From Hibiscus mutabilis (lineage: Eukaryota; Streptophyta; Magnoliopsida; Malvales; Malvaceae), in the NCBI GenBank assembly GCA_019671005.1, contig CM033744.1, positions 14,314,128 to 14,378,127 on the forward strand: DNA of 64,000 nucleotides. Direction: 5' to 3'. Below the pieces are notes generated by a model. That model had not been told where the DNA came from, did not search any database, and saw only the letters and a program-made list of their open reading frames with translations. Of this stretch, positions 52,690-64,000 are shown piece by piece (position 1 is the stretch's first letter; every line of letters starts with the position of its first letter). The translations under genes and the position numbers were made by a program.

Positions 52690-55538
52690 TGTAACCCTCT
52701 CAACACAGCCTAGTCGTAATACCGAACTGAGCAAGCTACATTAGTTTTACCGAAGTAAACTGGGATGATTAAATCTAAAACTCACCCATTTTTTTCTTTT
52801 ATCTTATCTAGATGCATTAACGTTATCCTACATGATCATACTGTTCAAAGGTGAGCACTTATCTCAATCGGGCATCATAATGATATTCAATTGGCCACGA
52901 CTCAACTTAGGGACCAAAATGTAAATTCAGCAAATTTAAAGGGTTTTTCCACTTTTTAAGTTACCAACCTTAAAGTAGGTTAATTTCATACTTATATGCC
53001 AAATTTCAACCTCAAACGATCATCCATGCTTAACAACATCACAAAATCCATTCACAATAACTACAACAAGTTCCAACATCAAGCTTAACAACATCAAGCC
53101 TCCACAAAAAATAGCATAGAAATTGTAATCAAAATCCATAAGGAAATAGGATTACAACCCCCAAAAACCTTGGCGAACACATTACCTTATTAATCGGAAA
53201 TAGAAATCGAGTTCAGACTCAAAGTAGTTTATCTCTTGGATCCTAGCAAACCTTACCTTTGTTGCCTCGAACTTTAATGCTCTGCATCATTGGGAATAAG
53301 ATAGCGTAAGCACACATGCTTAGTGAGGATACTCATAAACAATTATGCATTTACATTCTTTTAAAAACATATGCTTGCTTTTCCCAAAACATGCTTACTT
53401 ACAAAGAACTTCCTCATGATTCTAACCGAATCAAAACATAATGATAATCATAACATCAATAACATCTCATGCTTAAATCCCAAAGAATTTTAATACAAGA
53501 ATCAACACATGATCTTTTCCATATATTGGCATTTATAGTGACCAGAATAGACTACCTCTATCTCATACCCATGTCGGATACACGGATCTCTCATACCATG
53601 CCTAGTTAAACTGCATGATATCCCAAACCTTGCCTAGTTAAACCGCAAGATTTGACACCCTCGCCTAGTTAAACCGCAAGATTTCACCCTTGCCTAGTAA
53701 AACTGCAAGAGTACCGACCTTGCCTAGTTAAACCACAAGATCATCATCAATTTGGGTTGCCTAGTTAAACCGCATGCCCCAAATGATGTCCCAACAGTCC
53801 GAGTGGCCTAGTTAAACTGCCATACCTCAAGGACCCATGGCCATGATCGATTTTGTTCATATTTTAAGTGCACTTTTAATCCTATGGCATGCCAACTATA
53901 TCCGATTGTTTTCACCATGTCACATAGCCAATATATAATTTACAAAACCATTTGCTTACTGTTTTACAATGCATTTCATAAAATAAAACATATAAAAAAC
54001 TCTTTGCCAATGCAATAACACCATTCCCAAACGGAATGAAGCCAATGCTCATTAGCATTTAATATACTTTTAAACCCCTGCATATGTACTCAAAATCATG
54101 CATTACCAGTAAGTAGACCATTCCATGTTTATCACCAAAACATGCAAACAACACACTCATATCTAAACCTATATTCAAGAGCAAAATAAGGGAACTTACT
54201 TCCAAGTTTAGGTAAGTGTCTCACGCTTACCCTAAACTCCCAACAACCTTTACAAACCTTTGTAAAGCATTTTAACCAGTTTCCACTCGCCGATACGCTT
54301 CACCTTCCTTGCCAACGCGAAACAAGCTCTCGGGAAGCCACCAAACATGTCACGCTTCGTCGCCCTGAGTATCCCCTATTTTAGACACATAAAACCAAAG
54401 GGCAATGCATTAAAAAGCATTCAAACCATTGCCTAACAATAATCTCGAGCAACTCCCAAGATGCCCATTCAAACACCGTCCGAAAATAACTGAAAACACC
54501 ATCAAGCATTTCCAAAACTTAACCCAGCCATAATACAACAATTCAAGCCTTCAATTAACATCAAAGAACATCCAAAAACCCTTTCCTAACATCCTTTTAC
54601 TTCCAACAAAGATTAAACTCGAATATCACCACAAAGACCCCAATCTAACAACCTAACTAATTAAAGATTCAAGATTTTCAGGATTCTATTGATAAAAAAA
54701 ACTTATCAACATCAAAGTACATCCAAAACATATATTAAATCCAACTCAAACACTAGAAAAATAGATCCACTTTGAAAATTATAATATCTCATCAATATTC
54801 TCAAAATAGCTCAATTAAACATTGATATAACATAAAAATCGGTTTCCAAACTATAAATCATGGATCAAATACTTGGGAATTTCAGTAAAGAACCATACAA
54901 TAGAGGAGATCATGGACCTTACCCCTATTGTGAGATTTCTCCCTCAAATGGTTTGACAAAAGCTAAGAAAACACAATATTTAAATGAGATTTTGCAAAAA
55001 CATTGTTAATCAAACCATTACCAATCATAAAACAAGTTAAAAGACTTCTCACCTCTGGACTTTGATGAAAACTTGGGTGTTTGGATTAGGAGAGAGTGGA
55101 GAGAAAAGTTGAGAGAAAAAGTTACGTAAATTTTCTTTAATGAGCTTATCTAACTTTTTAATTAAAATCCCTTTTTAACTATCTTTAAAACACATGTTAA
55201 AATATCTTAAATTAAGGGAAAATCATCAGAAAAACCTTGGTAAAATATCTCCTTAAAGATTCTAAGAATTTGATCCTTTTTATTTTTGTCACCTTTAAAA
55301 GCAGTTTTCAGAAATTGCATTTTGGTCACTACTCCAAAATGTCACATTTCCAAATTCCTTTTTCTAAAATTGATTCCACCAAAAATCGTTATATAATAAA
55401 AATTATTTTTAACTATTTTTCCACATTTTTATCTTATCGAAAAATATACGATCCTGAATCTGACTCAAATCTCTAACCCGGTCCACCGGACCGTCTAATA
55501 AACCTCAAAACCACTAGGCCCAAAACTGGGGTGTTACA
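52690..55538 (-). repeat. H 5' LTR (right), 2.85 kb with internal deletion
   Basis: Colinear with the left LTR except that sequence equivalent to about 44751-45400 is missing. About 20 unrelated bases (near 53031-53050) lie at the join. The lost part contains the palindrome-rich block. The word array (53602-53822) and the hairpin TAAGCA-CACA-TGCTTA at 53307-53322 remain. No genes. Confidence 0.85.
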
Positions 55539-56269
55539 AAGATAATGCATCATCATCTTCTTCCTTAGTTAATCGAACCATGGCTTTTAAGTGGGAGAAA
55601 GAGAACAAGCTAGTTTGGAGGATTAAGAATCTAATTGTATTGATTTTTAGCTCTTTATCGAAGGGATTTGAAGGAGGGTATGAAATCCTGATTCCTTACT
55701 TCATTTTAATTAATGGAATTAGATTCTTATAATGGTTTTTTCTTGAATTATATCTAGATCATTAAATTGGTTCATGCTTTAAGTTGCATCATGCATTTAG
55801 TTTTTGTTAAGAAGATGAACATCTTCCCTTGTGAAATTGGGATATCGGTATGATCATAGTGAGTTTAAATTAGCTTATTTGAATGGTCATAGGCTGAAAA
55901 TTTATATGATATGTAAGTTTACAATATAGTCATGTTGATAAACTAGCTTGATAATGAAATTATAGGCTATATTAGAAGTTAATTTGTTTGTTTTGGATTA
56001 AGCAAATGTTCAAAGGTTATATTCTATTTTGGGGTGATTTGGACAGCCATGAATGCTTGTATTCATGTATTGAATTGTGGAGACATCATGAGAATTGAAT
56101 GCATATTGATGTTAATAGCTGAAATAGATGTTAAGGTTGTTTTTAATTTGATTTAAATCGCAATGCTTGTTAGTAATCAATTAGGACTGATTTGAGTTTA
56201 AGAAGATGGCTTTTAAAAAAAACTGTTTTTGTTGGTAAAACATGGAAGGGGCTGTTTTGCAAGTTTAAA
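55539..56269 (+). repeat. B 3' LTR, segment 2
   Basis: Starts with the second AAGAT of H and follows the 5' LTR 1653-2301 up to CAATTAGGA (about 56187). It then continues 80 bp into sequence missing from the 5' LTR. Ends TTAAA (56265-56269), the target duplication of D. No genes. Confidence 0.85.
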
Positions 56270-59200
56270 TGTAACACCCATAACGTATATCCGTAATACG
56301 AATATACATTATAGATACTACTAAAAAACATATACTGAATTTTTTTTACTCTTCAATAAACAACATTTTCTATAAATTTCAACTGAAAACAATTCTAGAC
56401 AATTGTAGCTAGTTTTAACCCTGAATTGGTTTATAAAACATAAAACTTAGTTATTTTAAAGAAAATATTATTCAGGGTGAAAGCGTCGCTTGTTGTCTGG
56501 ACCCTTTCTTGATTATAAAAATTCTAAGCGATAAGATTTAAATTTTGGTTAAACCATTATACTTTTATCTTACTTGTAACATTATTTCATTTTCATACTC
56601 CATGTATCCTTGTACTATCATACTTCGAAAATATATACTTTAAAGCTTGCAAAATAGTTTTCTTGAAAATATAATTACATGCCCACTAGTTCCTGACTAT
56701 TTTAAAGATGTACGTACTTTCACTTACCGATAACTTGACTTCCAAATGAGTGGCTCCTCCTTGCTAATTCTGATATGAAGAACCTACGTGTGAAATAAAA
56801 CACACGCTAAGTACAAACTTAGTGAGGCAATTAAACTATTTATTTGCACATGAAATGATGTTACATAATACTTCATATAAAAATGCATTTCATATTTCTC
56901 TACAACAAGGCAAGTATATCACAATGTACATGTGTCATGTATTATAACTATCATTTAATTCATGTTAATATTGTATAACATATTCTCTGTCATGTACATA
57001 CTTTCATCCTAAAACATTTCCATAGTAGCATAACATAATGATCATGATTATCATGTATCTCATATTCCATAAATTTCATATATCATTTTCATAATTTTCA
57101 TCATATATCATACTTTCTCAATATCATGTATCATCTCATGGTCATGCTTATACCATGCAATCGTTTGTATCGCATGTAAACCAAGTATCATCAACATCAT
57201 GTATACCATGTATTATCATTTCATATAATTCATGTAGCATCTATCATATAGATCATGTATTATCAATATCATGTATCATCACTATCATGTGATTCATGTA
57301 TCATCATGCAGTCATTTTCATGCTCATGATATATCATATAACCATCTTGTATTATTATTAACGTGTCTGGCTGAAAGGCCCATGGTACCTACAGCCTATC
57401 TGCACCGTAGTGCTATTTGAGTACGTACTCTGGAGGATGGTCTTTGCTCCTCATATAAGGACGCTTTTTGCTCCTTATATCAAACACCTTGTTAGTGCAC
57501 TTGCACTATGGGCGTGGATCCCCAGGTGTATCTTGTTTCATTTTAACTTGTTTCATTTTAATTTTGTCATTATCCATATTTTATCTATGCATAATGCATC
57601 ATCATTTATGCAAACAATCATTCGTACCTGGTATTCCATCAATCTTGCCATGTTGAGCTATGCATCTTATCACGTATTATAAAGAAGTGCAATGCCAATT
57701 TCAACATAATGCAAACATATAGAAATGCACTCACCTTGGCCATTTATTAATATGCCTCACTAAGCTCTATTGATCCTTTCCTTTATAGTACCTCGAACCT
57801 TCTTATGATTCGGATCTAACTTCATTTATCATATGAATATAAATAAACATTTGTTAGATTCACTTCTAACAATATTTCAATTAAACTATTTAATCATTCA
57901 ACATAAAAATTTTCCATAAATTTCTTTCCTTCCTCATACTGTTCACAAACTCATTTTTGGTCCCTAATGACCATTTTGATCTTCAAATAATTCCTTCACA
58001 TTAGACACAAATTGTCTCAAATTCCATTTTCTGTCAACTTGCACTACCATCAAAGATTTACTTCTACAGGGAAGAATACATACTGAATCTTAATCTCCTT
58101 TATACCGTAGAAACTAGATTCGATAACGGTTCTAACGGTATAAGCCGTATAATTTAATAAAATCTACAAAAATTAAGAAAATTCATCAAACTCCCGTTTA
58201 CAGGGCTGTCCTGACAGAAACTGTTATGTAATTTTTCTGACCTTCATTCGATTAAAAATTAATATATTTTAACTCGGAACTCGAAATCAGTTTCCATTTT
58301 TTGGAAACGAAACTAGATTCGATAAGCTTTTCAACCATATAAACTAATAACCCAGATTCAATTTGTACGATTTATGGCAAATTTTCAAAGTCGAACTCCA
58401 GTATTGAATTTCGGAACAGATTGCTATTCTGTTTTCTGACCTTTCAACACTTAAAAATTCATATCTTTTGATATATGAATCGAAATCAATCACCGTTTGT
58501 TTTAAACAAAACTAGACGAATAAATATCTACTTTGATATAAAATTCACCATCTAACCATTCTTGTAGAATTTATGGTGAATTTTCAAACTTACTGCCAAA
58601 TTCTAGTTTTCCTTCACAACTTTCCATAAATAACTTCAAACTTTATACTAATTTCTCCTTATTTTACTATTTGTCAATTTGGTCCCCTTACTTGATTCAA
58701 ACCACTAATGTATCACTTTATTCATCAAATAGTTATTCAAAAATAATTCCCTCTAATTTTTCGTTCTTTCCGAAATAGTCACTAAAATGCAAAGATAAGG
58801 ATTCAAGCTTCTTAACTTTGCAAATTGGTCCTCAAATCAACATTACTACTTGAATTCTATTATTTCAACTAAAATCAGATTTAGTCCTTCTCTAAAACCT
58901 CATTTCCGATTGGTCACTTAACTTTCACAATTTGTCAAAATGGTCACTAACTCGATTTAACATCGGTTTTGCATTCTGACTTCAATTTCACATCTCCAAC
59001 ATCAATAATAACATAAATACACTATAAAAAATCAGATTCGGTCCTCTAACTTTTAAGATTTCTGAAAAGATCCCTATCTAATAAATGTAGGGTTTTGCTT
59101 CCAAATAACAATTCAAGCTTACTAAATCATTAATCTAACATCACAAACCCCAAATAAACTTGAATACATAAACCCTAATTATCTTCATAATAATCAAAAC

Positions 59201-60498
59201 ATGTACAGTTTAAATCCCAACTCAATAACATGATTTTAACATCACAAAAGCTTGATTTCAACATGGAATCATAAAATCTCAAAACCCCCAATTGAGTCCA
59301 TAAACCCTAATTTCCTTCTCATGTAAAATTTTCATCAATCAAGCATGCATTTCATAAATTACTTACATCAAAATATAGAGCTTAAAGAGTAGAACGATTT
59401 TGCAGTTCGAAAGATTACCTAAAAATCGAGTTTCAGGGCTTGAATCGAGTTTCGGGGCTTGAATTGAGCTTGAAAAATTTTCTCCCTTTTTTTCTCCCCT
59501 TAGTTCGAAATATTTCAAGAAAGATGAACAATTTGGTTCATCTTTTACTTATTTAAATCCACATGTTAAAATTAAATGAATTTAAAATTCATTTAATTAG
59601 TGAAATTACTAATTTGCCCTTTTAATCCAATGGCCAAGACTTAATCTTATCAAAAATCAATGGCCATGATTTGATCCAAGTTTAATTCACCTTCCAAAAT
59701 TTCCCTTAATATTTCAAAATATTTCAAAACTGTCATCCTTGTCAAATGACCAATTTGCCCTCCAACTAGTCTTTATTTACTAGTTTGCCATTCTTGTAAA
59801 AATTCAACCAGGTCTAGTTGGAATCCAACCAACTACAATAAAATATTCATAAAATAATATTTTATGAATTTTCCATAACTTTTGGATCAGTCTCTAAAAC
59901 TTTTCATTCGATCTAATATACCGATAATTTAACCCTTTACTCAGAATTAAATTATAGGATTCATCTTGAATCAAACTAAAAATATTCCAACACTTGTAAC
60001 GGACTTTTATAACCTTCCTTTATCATATGGTAAATTCTAAAAAAAAATCGGATCAATTCGAGTATCTGAATTCCATTTAAACTGACTGTAATTTCCCAAT
60101 AATAGAAACATCAGATCAATCCAGAATCTTCATATTCGATCCACACCCTTAAATGATCTATTTATTTATAAAATAAAAACCCCTAAATTTTGGGAAATTA
60201 CAACTTTATTCCTTTAACTTTTCATATGTAGTCTTATACCACACAAGTTTTGTTTGTTTACCATTTTGGTCACTAAACTTGAATCTTCAATTCCCATTCT
60301 AATTTTCCTCGGATTCTAATCAAACTTTGGAAGTATCCAATTCAGGTCACTATCCATCCCATGATACTTTTAAACCTTAGAAATTTCCTTTCCAAAACCC
60401 ATAATTAAAGAATTCCTAACTTTTTCAAAGTTTATACTTTAGCCCCCAAACTTTCAAAATTTATAATTTAGTCACTAGCAAAAATTTGGGATATTACA
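56270..60498 (-). mobile_element. Solo LTR D, 4.23 kb, target duplication TTAAA
   Basis: Opens TGTAACACCC and ends GGGATATTACA, flanked by TTAAA at 56265-56269 and 60499-60503. The orientation is minus, because that strand starts TGTAATATCCC as C does. No primer site, purine tract, gag or pol is seen in 4.2 kb, so it is best read as a solo LTR left by LTR-LTR recombination. Internal features are the hairpin CTAAGT-TTGT-ACTTAG (56807-56822), a CATGTATCAT-rich array (about 57040-57350), a GAGCAAAGA-type word block (57420-57490) and a loose ~195-bp repeat with AAACTAGATTCGATAA (about 58112, 58308, 58503). The ORF 57410-57682 is chance. Confidence 0.82.
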
Positions 60499-63400
60499 TT
60501 AAAGGACTATTAAAAGGTTAAAATTGAATTAGAAATGGTTGCTTCATAATGCTGGAAGTAGGGGACTATTTTATATTGAAAGAGAGGTTGTTGTATAACA
60601 ATTAAGGACTGATTTTGGATTAAAAAGAGGTTGACTGTAAAATCTGGAAGTATGGGCTGATTTATAAAAAATTTGTAGACTGTTTCGAATGTATATAAAA
60701 GGGGGTCTATTTTCCACTGATACACGAATTTGAGGACTGTTTTATTATGTATATGGGTGAAACATGTGAATTGGGGACTAATTTGCATATATATACATAT
60801 TTATAGGGACTATTATGCAAGAATGGTGGACTGTATTGCTTAGTTAGGGACAGTTTTGGATATTTAAATGGGAAGTTGACTGTTTTGTTGTATACATGGG
60901 TGTAGATACGTACTTAAGTATGTTGAATGTATATAGATACATTAGGGATTGACTTTGATGTGTATATATATGTATATGTGTGTGCATATGTGATTGCGTG
61001 GTTAAACATGTAAATAGTTGATAAACCGTGTTCTAATTTATGAATGTATGTCTTGCTATATCTAGACCCAGAAGGATTTGAAGGTGGAATGGCAAAGGTA
61101 GATCAAATAGGAGATAAGCAAAAAGGGATTATTATACGAGAGCAAAACTAGCTCGAAATGAACTGTGAGTGTAGTTTAAAGTCTTGGGATAGGCTTAAGA
61201 CCTTCCCGAGCATCATTTGTTAATTTTAAGTTATGTTATATTCTTTTGAGTTTAAGCTATGGTTGAATATGCTTGGAATGAGGTAAGTACCTAAATCATA
61301 AGTGGTCCATGAAAGGTAAATTGCTTGAATTGGTTTTATGTTCTTATTGAGATGGATATATGTTTGAGATGTGGTTTTTGCTATGCAGACCTTTGAGTTA
61401 GATAGATGATAAAACTTAGAATTATACATGAATTATGTATATGAATAAATGACAAATAATAATAAGTCTTGTCAATTGATATTCTGATATGAATGAGACA
61501 TGTTATTAGAATAACATGAGAAAATTGTATTGTGAATTCACGTGAGTGAAGACGTGCCGAATATGAAAGGCAATAAGCTTTGTTGATATGATATTTTTGT
61601 AAGGAGATGTGCTCAATCTATTTCTAATAAGATAAGGTAAATGTGAAAGCCTTGGTCTCGAGTCAGTCTTAGGTATAGATGGAATGCCATAGAGTTCATA
61701 GAGCTCGTATTTGGGGTGGACTACGGTCCTTATTTGGCGATAGTAGGAGGAAAGTTTTGTGGTCATTTGGCAACAGTAGGAAGGATTAACCGGTATTGCA
61801 AGTACTATTTTATTTGGCGATAGTTGGTTGGGGATTTGTGTACCTAGGCTATTACTTGATTCTGAAGGCTATGATAAAAGACAATAATGAAATTTGTATA
61901 TTAAATTAAGAATTATATTTATATCTTATGTGTTAAGAAGAAAATAATTATGATATACTATAATTGATGCCTTAGGTACTAAGAAAACTTGTGTTTATGA
62001 TACGATATATTGATAGTTGTGTGACAAGAAATACATGTATATGTCATGCAATGCATATACTTGAAAGGATATGTTTAAGAAAAATGTTGAATTCACAAGA
62101 TAATCTAATAAATCATTTTGATAACTTGTGCCTTAAGTAGATAATGTTTAAATGACACTTGAGCATAATTAGATTAAGAAATAATGCCATGTTTGTAATC
62201 TTGTGACTATGGTGACTCAAAATTGATAGAACTTGCTATTTGTTTGAGTTTGATAGACCTAGAATTGAAGCTATGTTGAATTCTATCAATATGACTTGAG
62301 AAGCTATGTTAAAAGAAATCATGAAAGATAAGAGTTAATTCGATGAGTAAGACAGTAACTTGTTTATAAGTAAAATGTGCCCATATTGGTGATCTAATCA
62401 TATTCTAGGGAGAATAAACTTACTGGTTTAAAGGTTTAAGTATGCACATGAACTATGTTGTTCGTATAACTTATAAGGTTTGTTAGAATGTTATAGTATA
62501 TGATTTGAGTGTTAAAACATTTTGAGATGTTTGAATGTAATTTATACATATATACATGGATTTTTCGAATTATAAAGTACCAATGTTTATATGTACATGA
62601 TTGGTTAGAATGCTTTGACATATAATTGATAGTTCCTCGATCAAATCTATAACCACACATGTCTTTAGATGCCATGTTGATAATTTATGTGTCAAGTAAA
62701 ACATGTTTAAGAAATACTATGTTGAAAAAACTTGTGGCTTTACTGCTTTACGTTCAACCAAATTGATATTTAATCAAATCTTGCTAGATTTTGGTGAAAG
62801 AATAGAAGTAGATTATATAACAATTAATACATACCTTTAGTTAATTAAGCTACCTCACTAAGTGTTGGCTTGCTCTATTCTTTCACCTATTTTTCAGGTT
62901 AAAGCTTTGTTTGTGCTTACTTTTGGGAGCTTGAACTAGATCACAAGTACAAGGGTGTGTTGTAAGCTTCTTTTAAATACTCCTAGATGGTGGCACATGG
63001 TTTTGTATATATGCATAATGCATTTTGATCGTTATTTTGGTCTCATGGACTTGTAAATATTAAGGTAGCTAATGTCTTGTAAAAAGGGTCCCTAATAGGT
63101 TTTCATATTGCTTGCTTACGAAGTTATGGTAATTTGATTATTATGGCATGTTTAATTGTGTAATGCAAATGATATAGGAATGAGGTCATGTTTGATCTAA
63201 GTTTAATATACTTTGATTATAATGTTTTGAATAGGAAGATTGTTGGTGTCTAAAATTTTGCTTTGATAGTTTGACATTCTACCAAATAAATTCTAACGAA
63301 TCTTAGAACCTGTTTAATGTGGCCGAAACCTATGATCATGATATATCTAAATCTTGCACTACACATCTATTTTAGACATGATGACTTTTTTAATGAATAA

Positions 63401-63996
63401 ACGAAATATAGGAACTAGGGTCAGTTCTTACCAAAGGGTTATATAGTTTCGTGTCAATAAAAGTTTATGGATCTAGATTTTTCTAATGACTAAAAGGTTT
63501 TAATTGATTCTTGAAAATGAAGTTAATTGTTTAAAATTTTCGCATATTACTACTTGGAGATAGTAAGGCATGGTAGTATGTATGATACTAGTCACTTGAA
63601 TTCAAGCTTTTGCTCTAAATAGGAGTTACAAATTAAGTTAAGGACAACTAAAGTTTCGAATGTGAAAAGAAATAAGCTAAGTTAAATTAGAGCATGTTTT
63701 GATTATTGATTCATGGATTGATAAAGTCGAATAATTTGTTTAATGTTTGGTTTCATGATGGTCCATCTTCGAATAGGGTGATGTCTATGTTAAGTTATGA
63801 ATAATCTTAATGAATTAACAAGTTGTTTAAAAGATTAAGTCCAAGGTAGTTATGAAATCAGTGATGAATCATAGCCTTGTCTTGCCTTTAGGACATTAGA
63901 TAAGGGCTTAATTATGTAAGCTAATGTTATTTGTTTGTTTGTTTAGTAACACTACCTAGTTCGGTTTTTCTTCTAAGCCGGGTTGGGGGTGTTATA
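60499..63996 (+). repeat. B 3' LTR, segment 3 (LTR end)
   Basis: Begins with the second TTAAA of D and runs to GGGTGTTATA. From 62525 on it pairs with 5' LTR segments 2 and 3. The part 60499-62524 has no direct-orientation partner in the 5' LTR, but 60841-61318 matches the inverted piece at 23190-23698. It contains three TTGGCGATAG/TTGGCAACAG words (61734-61830) and the degraded hairpin near 62855-62871. No supported genes. Short minus-strand ORFs (60510, 61226, 61506, 62436) are antisense LTR. Confidence 0.85.
60692..60700 (+). promoter_or_regulatory. Possible TATA box of B LTR (TATATAAAA)
   Basis: TATATAAAA followed by a G-run, about 1.27 kb into the reconstructed LTR. This part is missing from B's 5' LTR in direct orientation, so B has no promoter at its 5' end. 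Confidence 0.4.
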
Positions 63997-64000
63997 ATTA
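63997..64000. other. Right target-site duplication of B, first four bases (ATTA)
   Basis: ATTA follows the LTR end GTTATA and matches the first four bases of ATTAT at 1360-1364. The next base, expected to be T, is outside the window. Confidence 0.5.

Larger units (their letters stand above)
44404..55538 (-). mobile_element. Complete Ty3/gypsy chromovirus H, 11.1 kb, target duplication AAGAT
   Basis: Flanked by AAGAT at 44399-44403 and 55539-55543, with TGTAAC and GTTACA ends. LTRs are 44404-47874 (3.47 kb) and 52690-55538 (2.85 kb, with a ~650-bp deletion). The internal 4.8 kb carries gag, protease, RT, RNase H, integrase and chromodomain in order on the minus strand. It is the same family as A. 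The empty site is intact in B's 5' LTR at 1648-1652. By eye its LTRs differ at about 5 percent over a 190-bp sample, so it looks younger than A. Stops and frameshifts in every domain make it inactive on its own. Confidence 0.9.
1365..63996 (+). mobile_element. Outer Ty3/gypsy retrotransposon B, host of all nested insertions
   Basis: B opens TGTAATACCCCAAATACC at 1365, repeats that opening at 44050, and ends GGGTGTTATA at both 41552 and 63996. A primer-binding site matching the 3' end of initiator tRNA-Met follows the 5' LTR, and a purine tract precedes the 3' LTR. Removing the insertions leaves a 3' LTR of about 4.57 kb (354 + 726 + 3493 bp) and an internal region of 2.5 kb. The surviving pol scraps resemble Del/Tekay-type chromoviruses. 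The 5' LTR keeps about 2.4 kb and lacks the part matching roughly 56187-62524 of the 3' LTR. By eye the two LTRs differ at about 6-7 percent of aligned bases in the segments compared. B is inactive. Confidence 0.8.

Noticed and set aside
1..64000. tRNA, rRNA, small RNA genes, or a novel defence or biosynthetic system
   Set aside because: I saw no cloverleaf with a conserved T-loop box, no rRNA core motif and no non-transposon conserved protein in any frame. Everything long enough to judge belongs to retroelements or their repeats.

Overview
This window is a stack of plant LTR retrotransposons with no intact host gene. The element types (Ty3/gypsy chromoviruses with a C-terminal chromodomain, a Tat-type element with a long alpha-helical gag, a plant LINE with an RNase H tail), the very AT-rich sequence and LTRs of 3.5-4.6 kb all point to a flowering plant. 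The flavour of the gag and pol families makes me think of cotton (Gossypium). That is recognition from memory, not a database result.

Layout. Bases 1-1359 are flanking repeats: the end of an LTR, a 5'-truncated LINE with a dead RNase H domain and poly(A) tail, and about 2.7 copies of a 170-bp tandem repeat. From 1365 to 63996 everything lies inside one outer gypsy element, here called B. Its 5-bp target duplication is ATTAT at 1360-1364 and ATTA at 63997-64000, with the fifth base beyond the window. B has 4.6-kb LTRs and only 2.5 kb of decayed internal sequence (41553-44049), and both LTRs are broken by later arrivals. The 5' LTR survives at 1365-2301, 36525-37593 and 41155-41552. It is interrupted by compound A (2302-19431), LTR C (19432-22491), an inverted mosaic E (22492-23698), the non-autonomous Tat-type element G (23699-36524) and solo LTR F (37594-41154). 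The 3' LTR survives at 44050-44403, 55539-56269 and 60499-63996. It is interrupted by the complete minus-strand gypsy element H (44404-55538) and solo LTR D (56270-60498). H, D and F each have a perfect 5-bp target duplication (AAGAT, TTAAA, AGTAG).

Coding content. A holds two tandem copies of one gag-pol (LTR-gag/pol-LTR-gag/pol-LTR stub) and H holds a third. All three carry gag, protease, reverse transcriptase, RNase H, integrase and chromodomain, and all are broken by stops and frameshifts. B keeps scraps of gag, protease, RT and integrase. G carries only gag-like reading frames and a 69-bp in-frame tandem repeat, with no pol. None of these could move without proteins supplied by other elements.

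Most interesting. Five otherwise different LTR families share a small hairpin just after a CTCAC motif. The arms differ in sequence between families but stay complementary, and the hairpin follows family-specific short-repeat arrays. Also notable are the gag-only element with a 23-residue repeat ORF, a foreign gag fragment spliced into an RT domain, an inverted piece of B's LTR at a rearrangement scar, and a nested compound whose LTRs look older than those of its host. I found no CRISPR, defence system, RNA gene or host operon. All percentages are by-eye estimates over short stretches.
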